Source: Pseudorhodoferax sp. Leaf265
GTDB taxonomy: Bacteria > Pseudomonadota > Gammaproteobacteria > Burkholderiales > Burkholderiaceae_C
Assembly: GCF_001422365.1 (NCBI RefSeq)
Contig: NZ_LMMT01000036.1
Location: 189,823-253,822 of the forward strand
DNA: 64,000 nucleotides
Reading direction: 5' to 3'
Shown here: piece by piece, positions 50,738 through 60,331 of the stretch
How positions within the stretch are numbered: the first letter of the stretch is position 1
How the letters are laid out: each line of letters begins with the position of its first letter
The notes under the pieces: generated by a model
Databases searched by the model: none
What the model was told of the DNA's origin: nothing
The model's input: the letters and a program-made list of their open reading frames with translations, nothing else
Program-made: the position numbers and the translations under genes

Positions 50738-52390
50738 CTACGCGTCGGCGATGGCGCCGTCCACCACGGCCTGGGCCTCGGCGAAGATGCGCTGCAGATG
50801 CGCCTCGCCACGCAGGCTCTCGGCGTAGATCTTGTAGACGTTCTCGGTGCCCGAGGGCCGGGCCGCGAACCAGCCGCCCGCGGTGCTGACCTTGATGCCG
50901 CCGATGGCCGCGCCATTGCCCGGCGCCTTGCTCTGCACGCTGGTGATGGGCTCGCCGGCCAGCTCGGACGAGGTGATCTGCTCCGGCGTGAGCTTGCCCA
51001 GCAGCTTCTTCTGCGCGGGCGTGGCCGGGGCGTCCTTGCGGCTGAAGACCGGGTTGCCGAAATCGGCCGCGAGCGCGGCGTAGAGCTGGCCCGGGTCACG
51101 CCCGCTGCGCGCCGTGATCTCGGCCGCCAGCAGCGCGGCGGTGATGCCGTCCTTGTCGGTGGTCCAGACCGTGCCGTCGCGGCGCAGGAAGCTCGCGCCC
51201 GCGCTCTCCTCGCCGCCGAAGCCCAGCGAGCCGTCGAACAGGCTGTCGGCGAACCACTTGAAACCCACGGGCACCTCGTGCAGGCGCCGGCCCAGCCGCG
51301 CGGCCACGCCGTCGATCACGCTGGTGCTGACGACGGTCTTGCCGATGGCGGCCTGCGCGCTCCACTGCGGACGGTTGCGGAACAGGTAGTCGATGCAGAC
51401 CGCCAGGTAGTGGTTGGGCGGCAAGAGGCCGGTGCTGGGCGTCACGATGCCGTGGCGGTCGTGGTCGGTGTCGCAGGCGAAGGCCACGTCGAACCGGTCC
51501 TTCATGGCCAGCAGCGACTGCATGGCGTGCGGCGAGGACGGGTCCATGCGGATCTGGCCGTCCCAGTCCAGCGTCATGAAGGCGAAGCGCGGGTCCACCG
51601 TCTCGCTGACCACGGTCAGGTTCAGCTTGTAGCGCTCGGCGATGGCACGCCAGTAGTGCACGCCGGCACCGCCCAGCGGGTCCACGCCCAGGCGCAGGCC
51701 GGAGCCGCGGATCAGGTCGAAGTCGAGCACGCTGGCCAGGTCGGCCACGTAGGTGTTCAGGAAGTCGTGGCGCTGCGTGGTCGCGGCGTCCAACGCGGCG
51801 CGCAGCGGCATGGTGCGCACGCCGGCCAGCCGGGCTTCGAGGTACCTGTTGGCCGCCGCCTCGATGGGGCCTGTGATCTCGCCGCCGGCCGGGCCGCCGT
51901 TGGGCGGGTTGTACTTGAAGCCGCCATCGCGTGGCGGGTTGTGCGAGGGCGTGACGAGGATGCCGTCGGCCAGCCCTTCGGTCCGTCCCTTGTTGTGGAC
52001 CAGGATCGCATGCGAGACGGCCGGCGTGGGCGTGGGCTCGTCGCCCGCGGACAGCAGCACCGTCACGCCGTTGGCCGCCAGCACCTGCATGGCACTGGCC
52101 ACCGCGGGTGCCGACAGCGCGTGCGTGTCGGCGCCCAGGAACAGCGGGCCGGTGATGCCCTGGGCCTTGCGGTGGTCGCAGATGGCCTGGGTGATGGCCA
52201 GCACATGCCAGTCGTTGAACGAGCGGTCGAGCGAGGAGCCGCGGTGGCCGGAGGTGCCGAAGGCCACGCGCTGGGCCGCCACGCCCGGATCGGGTTGGTC
52301 GTCGGCGTAGGCGCCGCGCAGGGCGGCGAGGTCGATCAAGGTCTCGGCGGGGGCGGGCTTGCCGGCAAGAGGATGCAGATGGGCGCTCAT
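50738..52390 (-). CDS. pgm: Phosphoglucomutase (alpha-D-glucose phosphate-specific)
   Basis: It interconverts glucose 1-phosphate and glucose 6-phosphate through a phosphoserine. The 550 residues show VAFGTSGHRGSSLDRSFND near 42-60 and the phosphoserine loop TPSHNPPRDGG (Ser149). The metal loop DTDHDRHG is near 308, the sugar loop GFGGEESAGASF near 395, and the phosphate loop RPSGTENVYK near 515. ATG 52390 is the family start; upstream codons are noncoding in character. It stands alone between the stress protein and the LacI regulator. Confidence 0.93.
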   Translation of the reverse strand: MSAHLHPLAGKPAPAETLIDLAALRGAYADDQPDPGVAAQRVAFGTSGHRGSSLDRSFNDWHVLAITQAICDHRKAQGITGPLFLGADTHALSAPAVASAMQVLAANGVTVLLSAGDEPTPTPAVSHAILVHNKGRTEGLADGILVTPSHNPPRDGGFKYNPPNGGPAGGEITGPIEAAANRYLEARLAGVRTMPLRAALDAATTQRHDFLNTYVADLASVLDFDLIRGSGLRLGVDPLGGAGVHYWRAIAERYKLNLTVVSETVDPRFAFMTLDWDGQIRMDPSSPHAMQSLLAMKDRFDVAFACDTDHDRHGIVTPSTGLLPPNHYLAVCIDYLFRNRPQWSAQAAIGKTVVSTSVIDGVAARLGRRLHEVPVGFKWFADSLFDGSLGFGGEESAGASFLRRDGTVWTTDKDGITAALLAAEITARSGRDPGQLYAALAADFGNPVFSRKDAPATPAQKKLLGKLTPEQITSSELAGEPITSVQSKAPGNGAAIGGIKVSTAGGWFAARPSGTENVYKIYAESLRGEAHLQRIFAEAQAVVDGAIADA

Positions 52391-52435
52391 AGGGTCCTTC
52401 GGGCTGTGCGGCCCCCATTGCAAGGGCCATGCCAC

Positions 52436-52472
52436 AGCATAGCGGTGCACGGCGACGCGTCCGGTAGGACGG
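52436..52472 (-). promoter_or_regulatory. Possible pgm promoter with a palindrome resembling the island operator
   Basis: TATGCT (52441-52436) is a good -10, 46 bases before the pgm ATG. GCGTCC-GGTA-GGACGG at 52457-52472 shares the arms CGTCC/GGACG of the island operator. However, only 15 bases separate it from the -10, not 22-24, so control by the same regulator is doubtful. Confidence 0.35.
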
Positions 52473-52479
52473 TTACCCC

Positions 52480-53490
52480 TCAGGCCGTCGATCCGCGTTC
52501 GACGATGCGGAACCCCACGTCCACCACCGGCTGCACGACCGCCTCGCCGCGGCAGCGCGTCAGCACGAGCTGCGCGGCCAGGCGGCCGATGGCCGGGCCG
52601 TCGATGAGCACGGTGCTCAGCGACGGCCACAGGTGCGCCGCGAAATCGGCATTGCCGAAGCCGCAGACCGCGAGATCCTGCGGCACGCGCAGCCCGCGCG
52701 CCTGGGCCTCGACCAGCACGCCCTGGGCCAGCTGGTCGGAGCTGCAGGCCACGGCCTGCAGGCCGGGCTCACGCGCCAGCAGTTCGGCCAGGGCCTGGCG
52801 GCCGCGCTCCAGGTTGCTGGGCGCGGCCACCATGGCCGTGGGCACGGCGCGGCCATAGGCGGCCTCGAAGCCGGCCTTGCGCAGCAGCGCACGCGGGTCG
52901 CCGGCCGTGGCGATGCCCACGCGCTGCCAGCCCTTGGCGCGGAAGAAGTCGCCCACGGCGCGGCCCACGCTGTCCTGCGAGAAGCCGACCAGCATGTCCA
53001 CCGGCGCGTCCGACAGATCCCAGGTCTCGACCACCGGAATGCCGGTGCGGCGCAAGCGCTCGCGCACGGCCGGGTCCTGCACCAAGCCCGTGAACACGAT
53101 GCCGTCGGGCTGGCGGCTGATCATGGTGTTGAGCACCACCTCCTCGCGCGCGAGGTCGTAGCCGGTCTGGCCCAGCAGCACCTGGTAGCCCTCGGCCGCC
53201 AGCGTCTCGGTCAGCGTCTGCACCGAGGGCAGGAACTGCGCCACGGCCAGCGCCGGCACGATGCCGGCCACCATGCGGCTGCGCTTGGACTTGAGGCCGC
53301 CCGCCAGCAGGTTGGGGATGTAGCCCGTGGCCTGCACGGCCTGCTGCACGCGCGCGATCGTCTTGGCCGAGACCACGCCCGGGTTGCCGAGCGCGCGCGA
53401 GGCCGTGATCAACGACACGCCGGCGGCGCGGGCGACATCGTGCAGCGTGGCGGGCTTGGCAGATCTGGCAGCAGGTGGCGCGACGTTCAT
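52480..53490 (-). CDS. LacI-family transcriptional repressor of the galactarate operon
   Basis: The 336-residue regulator has an N-terminal LacI helix-turn-helix, ATLHDVARAAGVSLITASRALGNPG near 13-37, and hinge region AVQATGYIPNLLAGGLKSKRS. A sugar-binding periplasmic-type core follows, with QPDGIVFTG near 127. ATG 53490 gives this length; a GTG at 53502 is also in frame and neither has a clear ribosome site. It is divergent from the aldarate operon, with two identical-type operators between, so it probably represses that operon until an aldarate-derived inducer binds. Confidence 0.88.
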   Translation of the reverse strand: MNVAPPAARSAKPATLHDVARAAGVSLITASRALGNPGVVSAKTIARVQQAVQATGYIPNLLAGGLKSKRSRMVAGIVPALAVAQFLPSVQTLTETLAAEGYQVLLGQTGYDLAREEVVLNTMISRQPDGIVFTGLVQDPAVRERLRRTGIPVVETWDLSDAPVDMLVGFSQDSVGRAVGDFFRAKGWQRVGIATAGDPRALLRKAGFEAAYGRAVPTAMVAAPSNLERGRQALAELLAREPGLQAVACSSDQLAQGVLVEAQARGLRVPQDLAVCGFGNADFAAHLWPSLSTVLIDGPAIGRLAAQLVLTRCRGEAVVQPVVDVGFRIVERGSTA

Positions 53491-53520
53491 GGCGGCTGGC
53501 ACGTGCGGGAAACAACCCGC

Positions 53521-53548
53521 TTGACGGCAGAAATGACAACGATATCAT
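53521..53548 (+). promoter_or_regulatory. Promoter of the galactarate operon
   Basis: TTGACG (53521-53526) and TATCAT (53543-53548) are separated by 16 bases, close to the sigma-70 consensus. The -10 lies inside the first LacI-type operator, so repressor binding would block polymerase directly. Confidence 0.6.
53533..53548. promoter_or_regulatory. LacI-type operator 1
   Basis: ATGACAACGATATCAT is a near-palindrome with the central CG step typical of LacI/GalR operators. Confidence 0.75.
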
Positions 53549-53623
53549 CCGCATCCGTCCAGGTCGTCGTACAACAATGCGAAAAACACCAAGATTGCAC
53601 GTAGACGTCCGACATCACGCCGA

Positions 53624-53639
53624 ATGACAACGATGTCAT
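53624..53639. promoter_or_regulatory. LacI-type operator 2
   Basis: ATGACAACGATGTCAT differs from operator 1 at one base and lies 91 bases from it, centre to centre. Two sites allow looping or a roadblock before the ATG at 53668. Confidence 0.75.
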
Positions 53640-53667
53640 TCGCCCCACAGACCGCTTTGGAGACTCT

Positions 53668-54624
53668 ATGAAGAAGCTTTTCGCCGCTGCCCTGGCCAGC
53701 TTGGCCTTCGCCGCCGCCGCCGACACCTGGCCCAGCAAGGCCGTCACCATGGTCGTGCCCTTCCCGCCCGGCGGCTCCACCGACCAGGTGGCGCGCGCCG
53801 TCGGCCCGCTCTTGACCGACAAGCTCAAGCAGTCCTTCCTGGTGGACAACAAGGCCGGCGCCACCGGCACCATCGGCGCGACGTTCGTCAAGCGCGCACC
53901 GGCCGACGGCTACACCTTCCTGGTCACCTCGCTGGGCCCGCTGGTCATCGTGCCGCACCTGCTCAAGGGCATGCAGTTCGACCCGCTCAAGGACTTCGAC
54001 ACCATCACGGTGGCCGTGCAGTCGCCCAACGTGCTGGTGGTGCACCCGAGCTCGCCGTTCAAGAGCCTGGCCGACGTGGTGGCCTTCAACAAGGCCAACC
54101 CGGGCAAGATGACCTTCGCCTCGGCCGGCAACGGTTCCAGCGACCACCTGACGGCCGAGCTGTTCTGGCAGCAGATCGGTGTCAAGGGCATCCACGTGCC
54201 CTACAAGGGCGGCGCCCCGGCCCACACCGACCTCATGGGCGGGCAGGTCGACGCCTCGTTCCAGAACGTGAACTCGGTGCTGCAGTACATCAAGGGCGGC
54301 AAGATGCGCGCGCTGGCCGTGACGAGCACCAAGCGCTCGCCCGTCCTGCCCGACGTGCCCACCATGGCCGAGGCCGGCGTGGCTAACGTGGAGGTGACCT
54401 CCTGGCAGGCCATCGTGGCACCCAAGGGCCTGCCGCCCGACGTGCGCGAGAAGGCCCATGCCGCCTTCGTCGAGGCGCTGAACAGCCCCAAGGTCAAGGA
54501 CCAGTTCACGAGCATCGGCTTCGAGATGGTGGCCAACACGCCCGCCGAGTTCGCAGCCTTCCAGCAGAAGGAATACGCGAAGTGGAAGCAGGTCATCGAG
54601 ACCGGAAAGATCACGATCGAGTAA
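53668..54624 (+). CDS. Bug-family substrate-binding protein, probably for an aldarate
   Basis: This 318-residue TctC/Bug periplasmic receptor has the signal MKKLFAAALASLAFAAAAD and then TWPSKAVTMVVPFPPGGSTDQVARAVGP. GGAG precedes ATG 53668. It is first in the galactarate operon, so its ligand is likely galactarate, glucarate or a related sugar acid. No tctAB is linked. Confidence 0.89.
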   Translation: MKKLFAAALASLAFAAAADTWPSKAVTMVVPFPPGGSTDQVARAVGPLLTDKLKQSFLVDNKAGATGTIGATFVKRAPADGYTFLVTSLGPLVIVPHLLKGMQFDPLKDFDTITVAVQSPNVLVVHPSSPFKSLADVVAFNKANPGKMTFASAGNGSSDHLTAELFWQQIGVKGIHVPYKGGAPAHTDLMGGQVDASFQNVNSVLQYIKGGKMRALAVTSTKRSPVLPDVPTMAEAGVANVEVTSWQAIVAPKGLPPDVREKAHAAFVEALNSPKVKDQFTSIGFEMVANTPAEFAAFQQKEYAKWKQVIETGKITIE

Positions 54625-54636
54625 GCCCCCGATCGC

Positions 54637-54659
54637 CCCTCTCCCACCGCGGGAGAGGG
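54637..54659 (+). repeat. Intercistronic hairpin between receptor and dehydratase genes
   Basis: CCCTCTCCC (54637-54645) pairs perfectly with GGGAGAGGG (54651-54659) around ACCGC, 12 bases after the receptor stop. It may stabilise the receptor message or partly terminate, so that the receptor is made in excess. No T tract follows. Confidence 0.5.
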
Positions 54660-54682
54660 CGTCACCCAGCCCCCTGATTGCC

Positions 54683-55813
54683 ATGACACACGACAGCATC
54701 GCCCACATCCGCCTCTCCTCCTGCTACCTGCCGCTGGCCAACCCGATCAGCGACGCCAAGGTGCTGACCGGGCGCCAGAAGCCCATGACCGAGATCGCGA
54801 TGCTGTTCGCCGAGATCGAGACCAAGGACGGCCACAAGGGCCTGGGCTTCTCCTACTCCAAGCGCGCGGGCGGCCCCGGTCAGTTCGCGCACGCCAAGGA
54901 AGTGGCGCCCGCGCTGATCGGCGAAGACCCCAGCGACATCGCCAAGCTCTGGACCAAGCTGTGCTGGGCCGGCGCCTCGGTCGGCCGTAGCGGTCTGGCG
55001 GTGCAGGCCTACGGCGCCTTCGACGTGGCGCTGTACGACCTGAAGGCGCGCCGCGCCGGGCTGTCGCTGTCCAAGCTGCTGGGTTCGCAGCGCGACTCGG
55101 TGCGCTGCTACAACACCTCGGGCGGCTTCCTGCACACGCCGATCGACCAGCTGTCTGTGAACGCTGCCGCCTCCATCGAGCGCGGCATCGGCGGCATCAA
55201 GCTCAAGGTCGGCCAGCCCGACGGCAAGATCGACATCCAGCGCGTGGAGGCCGTACGCAAGCACCTGGGCGACCACGTGCCGCTGATGGTGGACGCCAAC
55301 CAGCAGTGGGACCGGCCCACGGCCCAGCGCATGTGCCGCATCTTCGAGCAGTACAACCTGGTCTGGATCGAGGAGCCGCTGGACGCCTACGACCACGAAG
55401 GCCACGCCGCGCTGGCCGCCACCTTCGACACACCCATCGCCACCGGCGAGATGCTGACCAGCCTGTCGGAGCACTACGACCTGATCCGCCACCGCGCGGC
55501 CGACTACCTGATGCCCGACGCGCCGCGCGTGGGCGGCATCACGCCCTTCCTGAAGATCGCCGCGCTGGCCGAGCACGCCGGCATCGCGCTGGGCCCGCAC
55601 TTCGCGATGGAGCTGCACGTGCACCTGGGCGCCTGCTACGCCACCGAGCCCTGGGTCGAGCACTTCGACTGGCTGGAGCCGCTGTTCAACGAACGCCTGG
55701 AAACCAGGGACGGCCGTATGCTGGTGCCGACGCGGCCGGGCCTGGGCCTGTCGCTGTCCGAACAGGCGCGCGGCTGGACGCGCGAGACGGCGGAGATCGG
55801 CCAACGCGCCTGA
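54683..55813 (+). CDS. L-talarate/galactarate dehydratase (enolase superfamily, MR subgroup)
   Basis: It is predicted to dehydrate galactarate and/or epimerise and dehydrate L-talarate to 5-keto-4-deoxyglucarate. The 376 residues closely follow the Salmonella TalrD/GalrD pattern: VSDAKVLTGRQKP-like start, GFSYSKRAGG, and the catalytic KxK at Lys173 and Lys175. Metal ligands are Asp204, Glu230 and Glu256, and the general acid/base is His306. These match the Salmonella residues K195/K197, D226, E252, E278 and H328 as I recall them, with a constant offset of 22. It is followed by a second, unrelated galactarate dehydratase. Confidence 0.88.
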   Translation: MTHDSIAHIRLSSCYLPLANPISDAKVLTGRQKPMTEIAMLFAEIETKDGHKGLGFSYSKRAGGPGQFAHAKEVAPALIGEDPSDIAKLWTKLCWAGASVGRSGLAVQAYGAFDVALYDLKARRAGLSLSKLLGSQRDSVRCYNTSGGFLHTPIDQLSVNAAASIERGIGGIKLKVGQPDGKIDIQRVEAVRKHLGDHVPLMVDANQQWDRPTAQRMCRIFEQYNLVWIEEPLDAYDHEGHAALAATFDTPIATGEMLTSLSEHYDLIRHRAADYLMPDAPRVGGITPFLKIAALAEHAGIALGPHFAMELHVHLGACYATEPWVEHFDWLEPLFNERLETRDGRMLVPTRPGLGLSLSEQARGWTRETAEIGQRA

Positions 55814-55831
55814 AACAACGAAGCAACCACG

Positions 55832-57406
55832 ATGAGCAAGCCCCTCTACATCACCATGCACGAGGCCGACAACGTGGCCATCGTGGCCAACGACGGCGGC
55901 CTGCCGGCCGGTACCGTCTTCGAAGGCGGCCTGACCTTGGTCGACAAGGTGCCGCAGGCGCACAAGGTGGCGCTGGTCGACATCCCCGCGGGCGGCGCCG
56001 TGCGCCGCTACAACGTGACCATCGGTTACGCGCTCAAGGACCTGCCGCGCGGCAGTTGGGTGCACGAGCGCCTGCTGCAGATGCCCGAGGCGCGCGAGCT
56101 GGTCGGCCTGCCCATCGCCACCGTGCAGCCGCCAGAGCAAACGCCGCTGGAGGGTTACACCTTCGAGGGTTTCCGCAACCCGGACGGCTCGGTCGGCACG
56201 CGCAACATCCTGGCCATCACGCAGACCGTGCAGTGCGTGGCCGGCGTGACCGACTTCGCGGTGCAGCGCATCAAGGCCGAGTTGCTGCCCAAGTACCCGA
56301 ACGTGGACGACGTGGTGGCGCTGGAGCACACCTATGGCTGCGGCGTGGCCATCGACGCGCCGGACGCGATCATTCCGATCCGCACGCTGCGCAACATCAG
56401 CCTGAACCCGAACTTCGGCGGCGAGGTCATGGTTGTGAGCCTGGGCTGCGAGAAGCTGCAGCCCGAGCGGCTGCTGCCGCCCGGCTCCATCCCCATCGTG
56501 GACGAGCGCAACGTGGCCGATGTGGGTGATACGGCAGAGGCCAAGCTCGACGTGGTCTGCCTGCAGGACGATGCGCACGTGGGTTTCATGTCCATGGTGC
56601 AGTCCATCATGCGGCAAGCCGAGGAGCACCTGGAGCGCCTGAACGCGCGCCGCCGTGAGACCGTGCCGGCCAGCGAACTCGTGGTCGGCGTGCAGTGCGG
56701 CGGCAGCGACGCGTTCAGCGGCGTGACGGCCAACCCGGCCGTGGGCTATTGCACCGACCTCCTGGTGCGCGCCGGCGCCAGCGTGATGTTCAGCGAGGTG
56801 ACCGAGGTGCGCGATGGCATCGACCAGCTCACCTCCCGCGCCAGCACACCCGAGGTGGCAGAGGCCATGATCCGCGAGATGGCCTGGTACGACGCCTACC
56901 TGGACAAGGGCCGCGTGGACCGCAGCGCCAACACCACGCCGGGCAACAAGAAGGGCGGCCTCTCGAACATCGTCGAGAAAGCCATGGGCTCCATCGTCAA
57001 GAGCGGCAGCGCCCCCATCACGGGCGTGATCTCTCCGGGCGAAAAGCTCAAGCAGAAGGGCCTGATCTACGCCGCCACACCCGCCAGCGACTTCATCTGC
57101 GGCACGCTGCAGCTGGCCGCCGGCATGAACCTGCACGTGTTCACGACCGGCCGCGGCACGCCCTACGGCCTGGCCGAGGTGCCCGTGATCAAGGTGGCCA
57201 CGCGCGACGACCTGGCGCGCCGCTGGCACGACCTCATGGACATCAACGCCGGCACCATCGCCACCGGCGAGAAGACGATTGCCGACGTGGGCTGGGAGAT
57301 GTTCCAGCTCATGCTGGATGTCGCCAGTGGCCGCAAGAAGACCTGGGCGGAACAATGGAAGCTGCACAACGCGCTGGTGTTGTTCAACCCCGCACCCGTG
57401 ACCTGA
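55832..57406 (+). CDS. garD: Galactarate dehydratase GarD (UxaA/SAF-domain family)
   Basis: This iron-dependent dehydratase converts galactarate to 5-keto-4-deoxyglucarate. The 524 residues follow E. coli GarD closely: an N-terminal SAF domain ([16 protein letters not shown] near 11), [15 protein letters not shown] near 111, and [62 protein letters not shown] and the terminal FNPAPVT follow. The conserved cysteines in YGCGVA and LGCEKL are present. The start is 18 bases after the TalrD-type gene, so the two dehydratases are cotranscribed. Confidence 0.93.
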   Translation: MSKPLYITMHEADNVAIVANDGGLPAGTVFEGGLTLVDKVPQAHKVALVDIPAGGAVRRYNVTIGYALKDLPRGSWVHERLLQMPEARELVGLPIATVQPPEQTPLEGYTFEGFRNPDGSVGTRNILAITQTVQCVAGVTDFAVQRIKAELLPKYPNVDDVVALEHTYGCGVAIDAPDAIIPIRTLRNISLNPNFGGEVMVVSLGCEKLQPERLLPPGSIPIVDERNVADVGDTAEAKLDVVCLQDDAHVGFMSMVQSIMRQAEEHLERLNARRRETVPASELVVGVQCGGSDAFSGVTANPAVGYCTDLLVRAGASVMFSEVTEVRDGIDQLTSRASTPEVAEAMIREMAWYDAYLDKGRVDRSANTTPGNKKGGLSNIVEKAMGSIVKSGSAPITGVISPGEKLKQKGLIYAATPASDFICGTLQLAAGMNLHVFTTGRGTPYGLAEVPVIKVATRDDLARRWHDLMDINAGTIATGEKTIADVGWEMFQLMLDVASGRKKTWAEQWKLHNALVLFNPAPVT

Positions 57407-57425
57407 AACCTCAAGGAGAGACAGC

Positions 57426-58310
57426 ATGAAGATCGGATTCATCGGCCTGGGCATCATGGGCGCGCCCATGGCCCTGCACCTCGTCAGCGCCGGCCACGAC
57501 GTGACCTACGTCAAGCGCAGCAAGGTCAACGCGGAGATCGCCGCCAGCAGCGCGAAGGGCGTCGCCACGGCCAAGGAGGTCGCGCAGGCGGCCGACGTCG
57601 TCATCCTGATGCTGCCCGACACGCCCGACGTGCAGGCCGTGCTGTTCGGAGAGAGCGGCGTGGCCGAGGGCCTGACCAAGGGCAAGACGGTCATCGACAT
57701 GAGCTCGATCTCGCCCATCGAGACCAAGGCCTTCGCCGAGAAGATCGCGGCGCTGGGCTGCGACTACCTGGACGCGCCGGTCAGCGGCGGCGAGGTCGGC
57801 GCCAAGGCCGCCAGCCTGACCATCATGGTCGGCGGCACCGAGGAAGCCTTCGCCAAGGCCAAGCCCCTGTTCGAGAAGATGGGCAAGAACATCACGCACG
57901 TGGGCGGCGTGGGCGACGGCCAGACCACCAAGGTGGCCAACCAGATCATCGTGGCGCTGAACATCGCCGCCGTGGGCGAAGCCCTGTTGTTCGCCAGCAA
58001 GGCCGGCGCCGACCCGGCCAAGGTGCGCCAGGCGCTGATGGGCGGCTTCGCGGCCAGCCGCATCCTCGAGGTGCACGGCGAGCGCATGATCAAGCGCACC
58101 TTCAACCCGGGTTTCCGCATCGGCCTGCACCAGAAGGACCTGGGTCTGGCACTGGCCGGCGCGAAGTCCATGGGCGTGGCGCTGCCGCAGACCGCCGGCG
58201 CAGCGCAGCTCATGCAGACCTGCGCGGCCCAGGGCTGGGACCAGCTGGACCACTCGGCATTGGTCAAGGCGCTGGAACTGATGGCGCACCACCCGGTGGC
58301 CCCGGACTGA
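57426..58310 (+). CDS. garR: 2-Hydroxy-3-oxopropionate (tartronate semialdehyde) reductase GarR
   Basis: It reduces tartronate semialdehyde to D-glycerate with NADH. This 294-residue beta-hydroxyacid dehydrogenase begins MKIGFIGLGIMGAPMALHL (Rossmann). VIDMSSISPIETK comes next, DAPVSGGEVGAKAASLTIMVGG lies near 118, and the catalytic Lys lies in TTKVANQIIVALNIAAVGEAL near 171. AAGGAGAG precedes the ATG. Its place between garD and the aldolase completes the lower pathway. Confidence 0.92.
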   Translation: MKIGFIGLGIMGAPMALHLVSAGHDVTYVKRSKVNAEIAASSAKGVATAKEVAQAADVVILMLPDTPDVQAVLFGESGVAEGLTKGKTVIDMSSISPIETKAFAEKIAALGCDYLDAPVSGGEVGAKAASLTIMVGGTEEAFAKAKPLFEKMGKNITHVGGVGDGQTTKVANQIIVALNIAAVGEALLFASKAGADPAKVRQALMGGFAASRILEVHGERMIKRTFNPGFRIGLHQKDLGLALAGAKSMGVALPQTAGAAQLMQTCAAQGWDQLDHSALVKALELMAHHPVAPD

Positions 58311-58346
58311 CAGCCCACCCGGCACGCGGAAAACCAAGGAGACAAC

Positions 58347-59135
58347 ATGACACCCAACCGCTTGCGCACCCTCTGGCAGTCCGGCGGCGCCGCCGTCAAC
58401 GGCTGGCTGGCCATCCCGAACAGCTTCTCGGCCGAGACCATGGCCCACCAGGGCTGGGATTCGCTGACCATCGACCTGCAGCACGGCGTGGTGGACTACC
58501 AGGCCATGCTGCCCATGCTGCAGGCCATCGCCACCACCGACACCGTGCCCGTGGTGCGCGTGCCCTGGCTGGAGCCCGGCATCCTCATGAAGACGCTGGA
58601 CGCCGGCGCCCAGGCCGTGATCTGCCCCATGGTCAACACGCGCGAGGACGCGCAGAAGCTCGTCGCCTGGACCAGCTACGCCCCGCGCGGCACGCGCAGC
58701 TTCGGTCCGATCCGCGCGCTGCTGGTACACGGCGCCGACTACCCCGCGCAGGCCAACGACTTCGTCGTGCGCTTCGCGATGATCGAGACCGCGCAGGCGC
58801 TGGACAACCTGGACGACATCCTGTCCGTCGAAGGGCTGGACGCGGTCTACATCGGCCCGTCCGACCTGTCGCTGTCGCTGGGCTGTCGGCCGGTGTTCGA
58901 CGATGTGGACCCGAAGGCCCAGCAGGCCATCGACCACATCCTGGCGCGCGCCAAGGCGCACGGCATCGTGGCCGGCATCCACAACGGCAACCCGCAGGGC
59001 GCGCTCGCGCGCATCGCCCAAGGGTTCCAGTTCCTGACCGTCAGCTCGGATGCGCGGCTGATGGCGGCCGGCGCGCAGCAGGTGGTAGCCGCCATGCGCG
59101 CGCAGGCACCGGCCAAGCCCGGCAGCGGCTACTGA
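58347..59135 (+). CDS. garL: 5-Keto-4-deoxyglucarate aldolase-type HpcH/HpaI aldolase (GarL-like)
   Basis: This class II aldolase splits 5-keto-4-deoxyglucarate into pyruvate and tartronate semialdehyde. The 262-residue TIM barrel shows SLTIDLQHGVVDYQAM near 38, which carries the catalytic histidine. TRSFGPIRALLVHG follows near 112, then MIETAQALDNLDDIL with the metal-binding Glu, and YIGPSDLSLSLG with the metal-binding Asp. HpcH-type substrates cannot be excluded, but context strongly favours the GarL role. AAGGAGAC precedes ATG 58347. Confidence 0.86.
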   Translation: MTPNRLRTLWQSGGAAVNGWLAIPNSFSAETMAHQGWDSLTIDLQHGVVDYQAMLPMLQAIATTDTVPVVRVPWLEPGILMKTLDAGAQAVICPMVNTREDAQKLVAWTSYAPRGTRSFGPIRALLVHGADYPAQANDFVVRFAMIETAQALDNLDDILSVEGLDAVYIGPSDLSLSLGCRPVFDDVDPKAQQAIDHILARAKAHGIVAGIHNGNPQGALARIAQGFQFLTVSSDARLMAAGAQQVVAAMRAQAPAKPGSGY

Positions 59136-59163
59136 ATTCCACAACCAAGGAGGAGACCCACCC

Positions 59164-60261
<1,098 letters not shown>

Positions 60262-60294
60262 CACCCAGGCGCCGCATTGCATGCACGGCCGTCC

Positions 60295-60325
60295 AAGCTT
60301 CGCACTGTGCGAAGCTTGCTAAGCT
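60295..60325 (+). promoter_or_regulatory. 23-bp perfect palindrome and -10 just before the merR-family gene
   Basis: Arms AAGCTTCGCAC and GTGCGAAGCTT meet around a single T (60295-60317). TAAGCT follows at 60320-60325, only 6 bases before the ATG at 60332. The palindrome is a good MerR-type operator and could also form a hairpin at the end of the galactarate operon. Transcription starting 7 bases after TAAGCT would begin at the ATG itself. Confidence 0.55.
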
Positions 60326-60331
60326 GGCCGC

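Noticed and set aside
52457-52472. Palindrome GCGTCC-GGTA-GGACGG before pgm as a tenth regulon site
   Set aside because: The arms match at 10 bases but the spacing to the -10 is 15, not 22-24; a chance match is plausible at this GC content.
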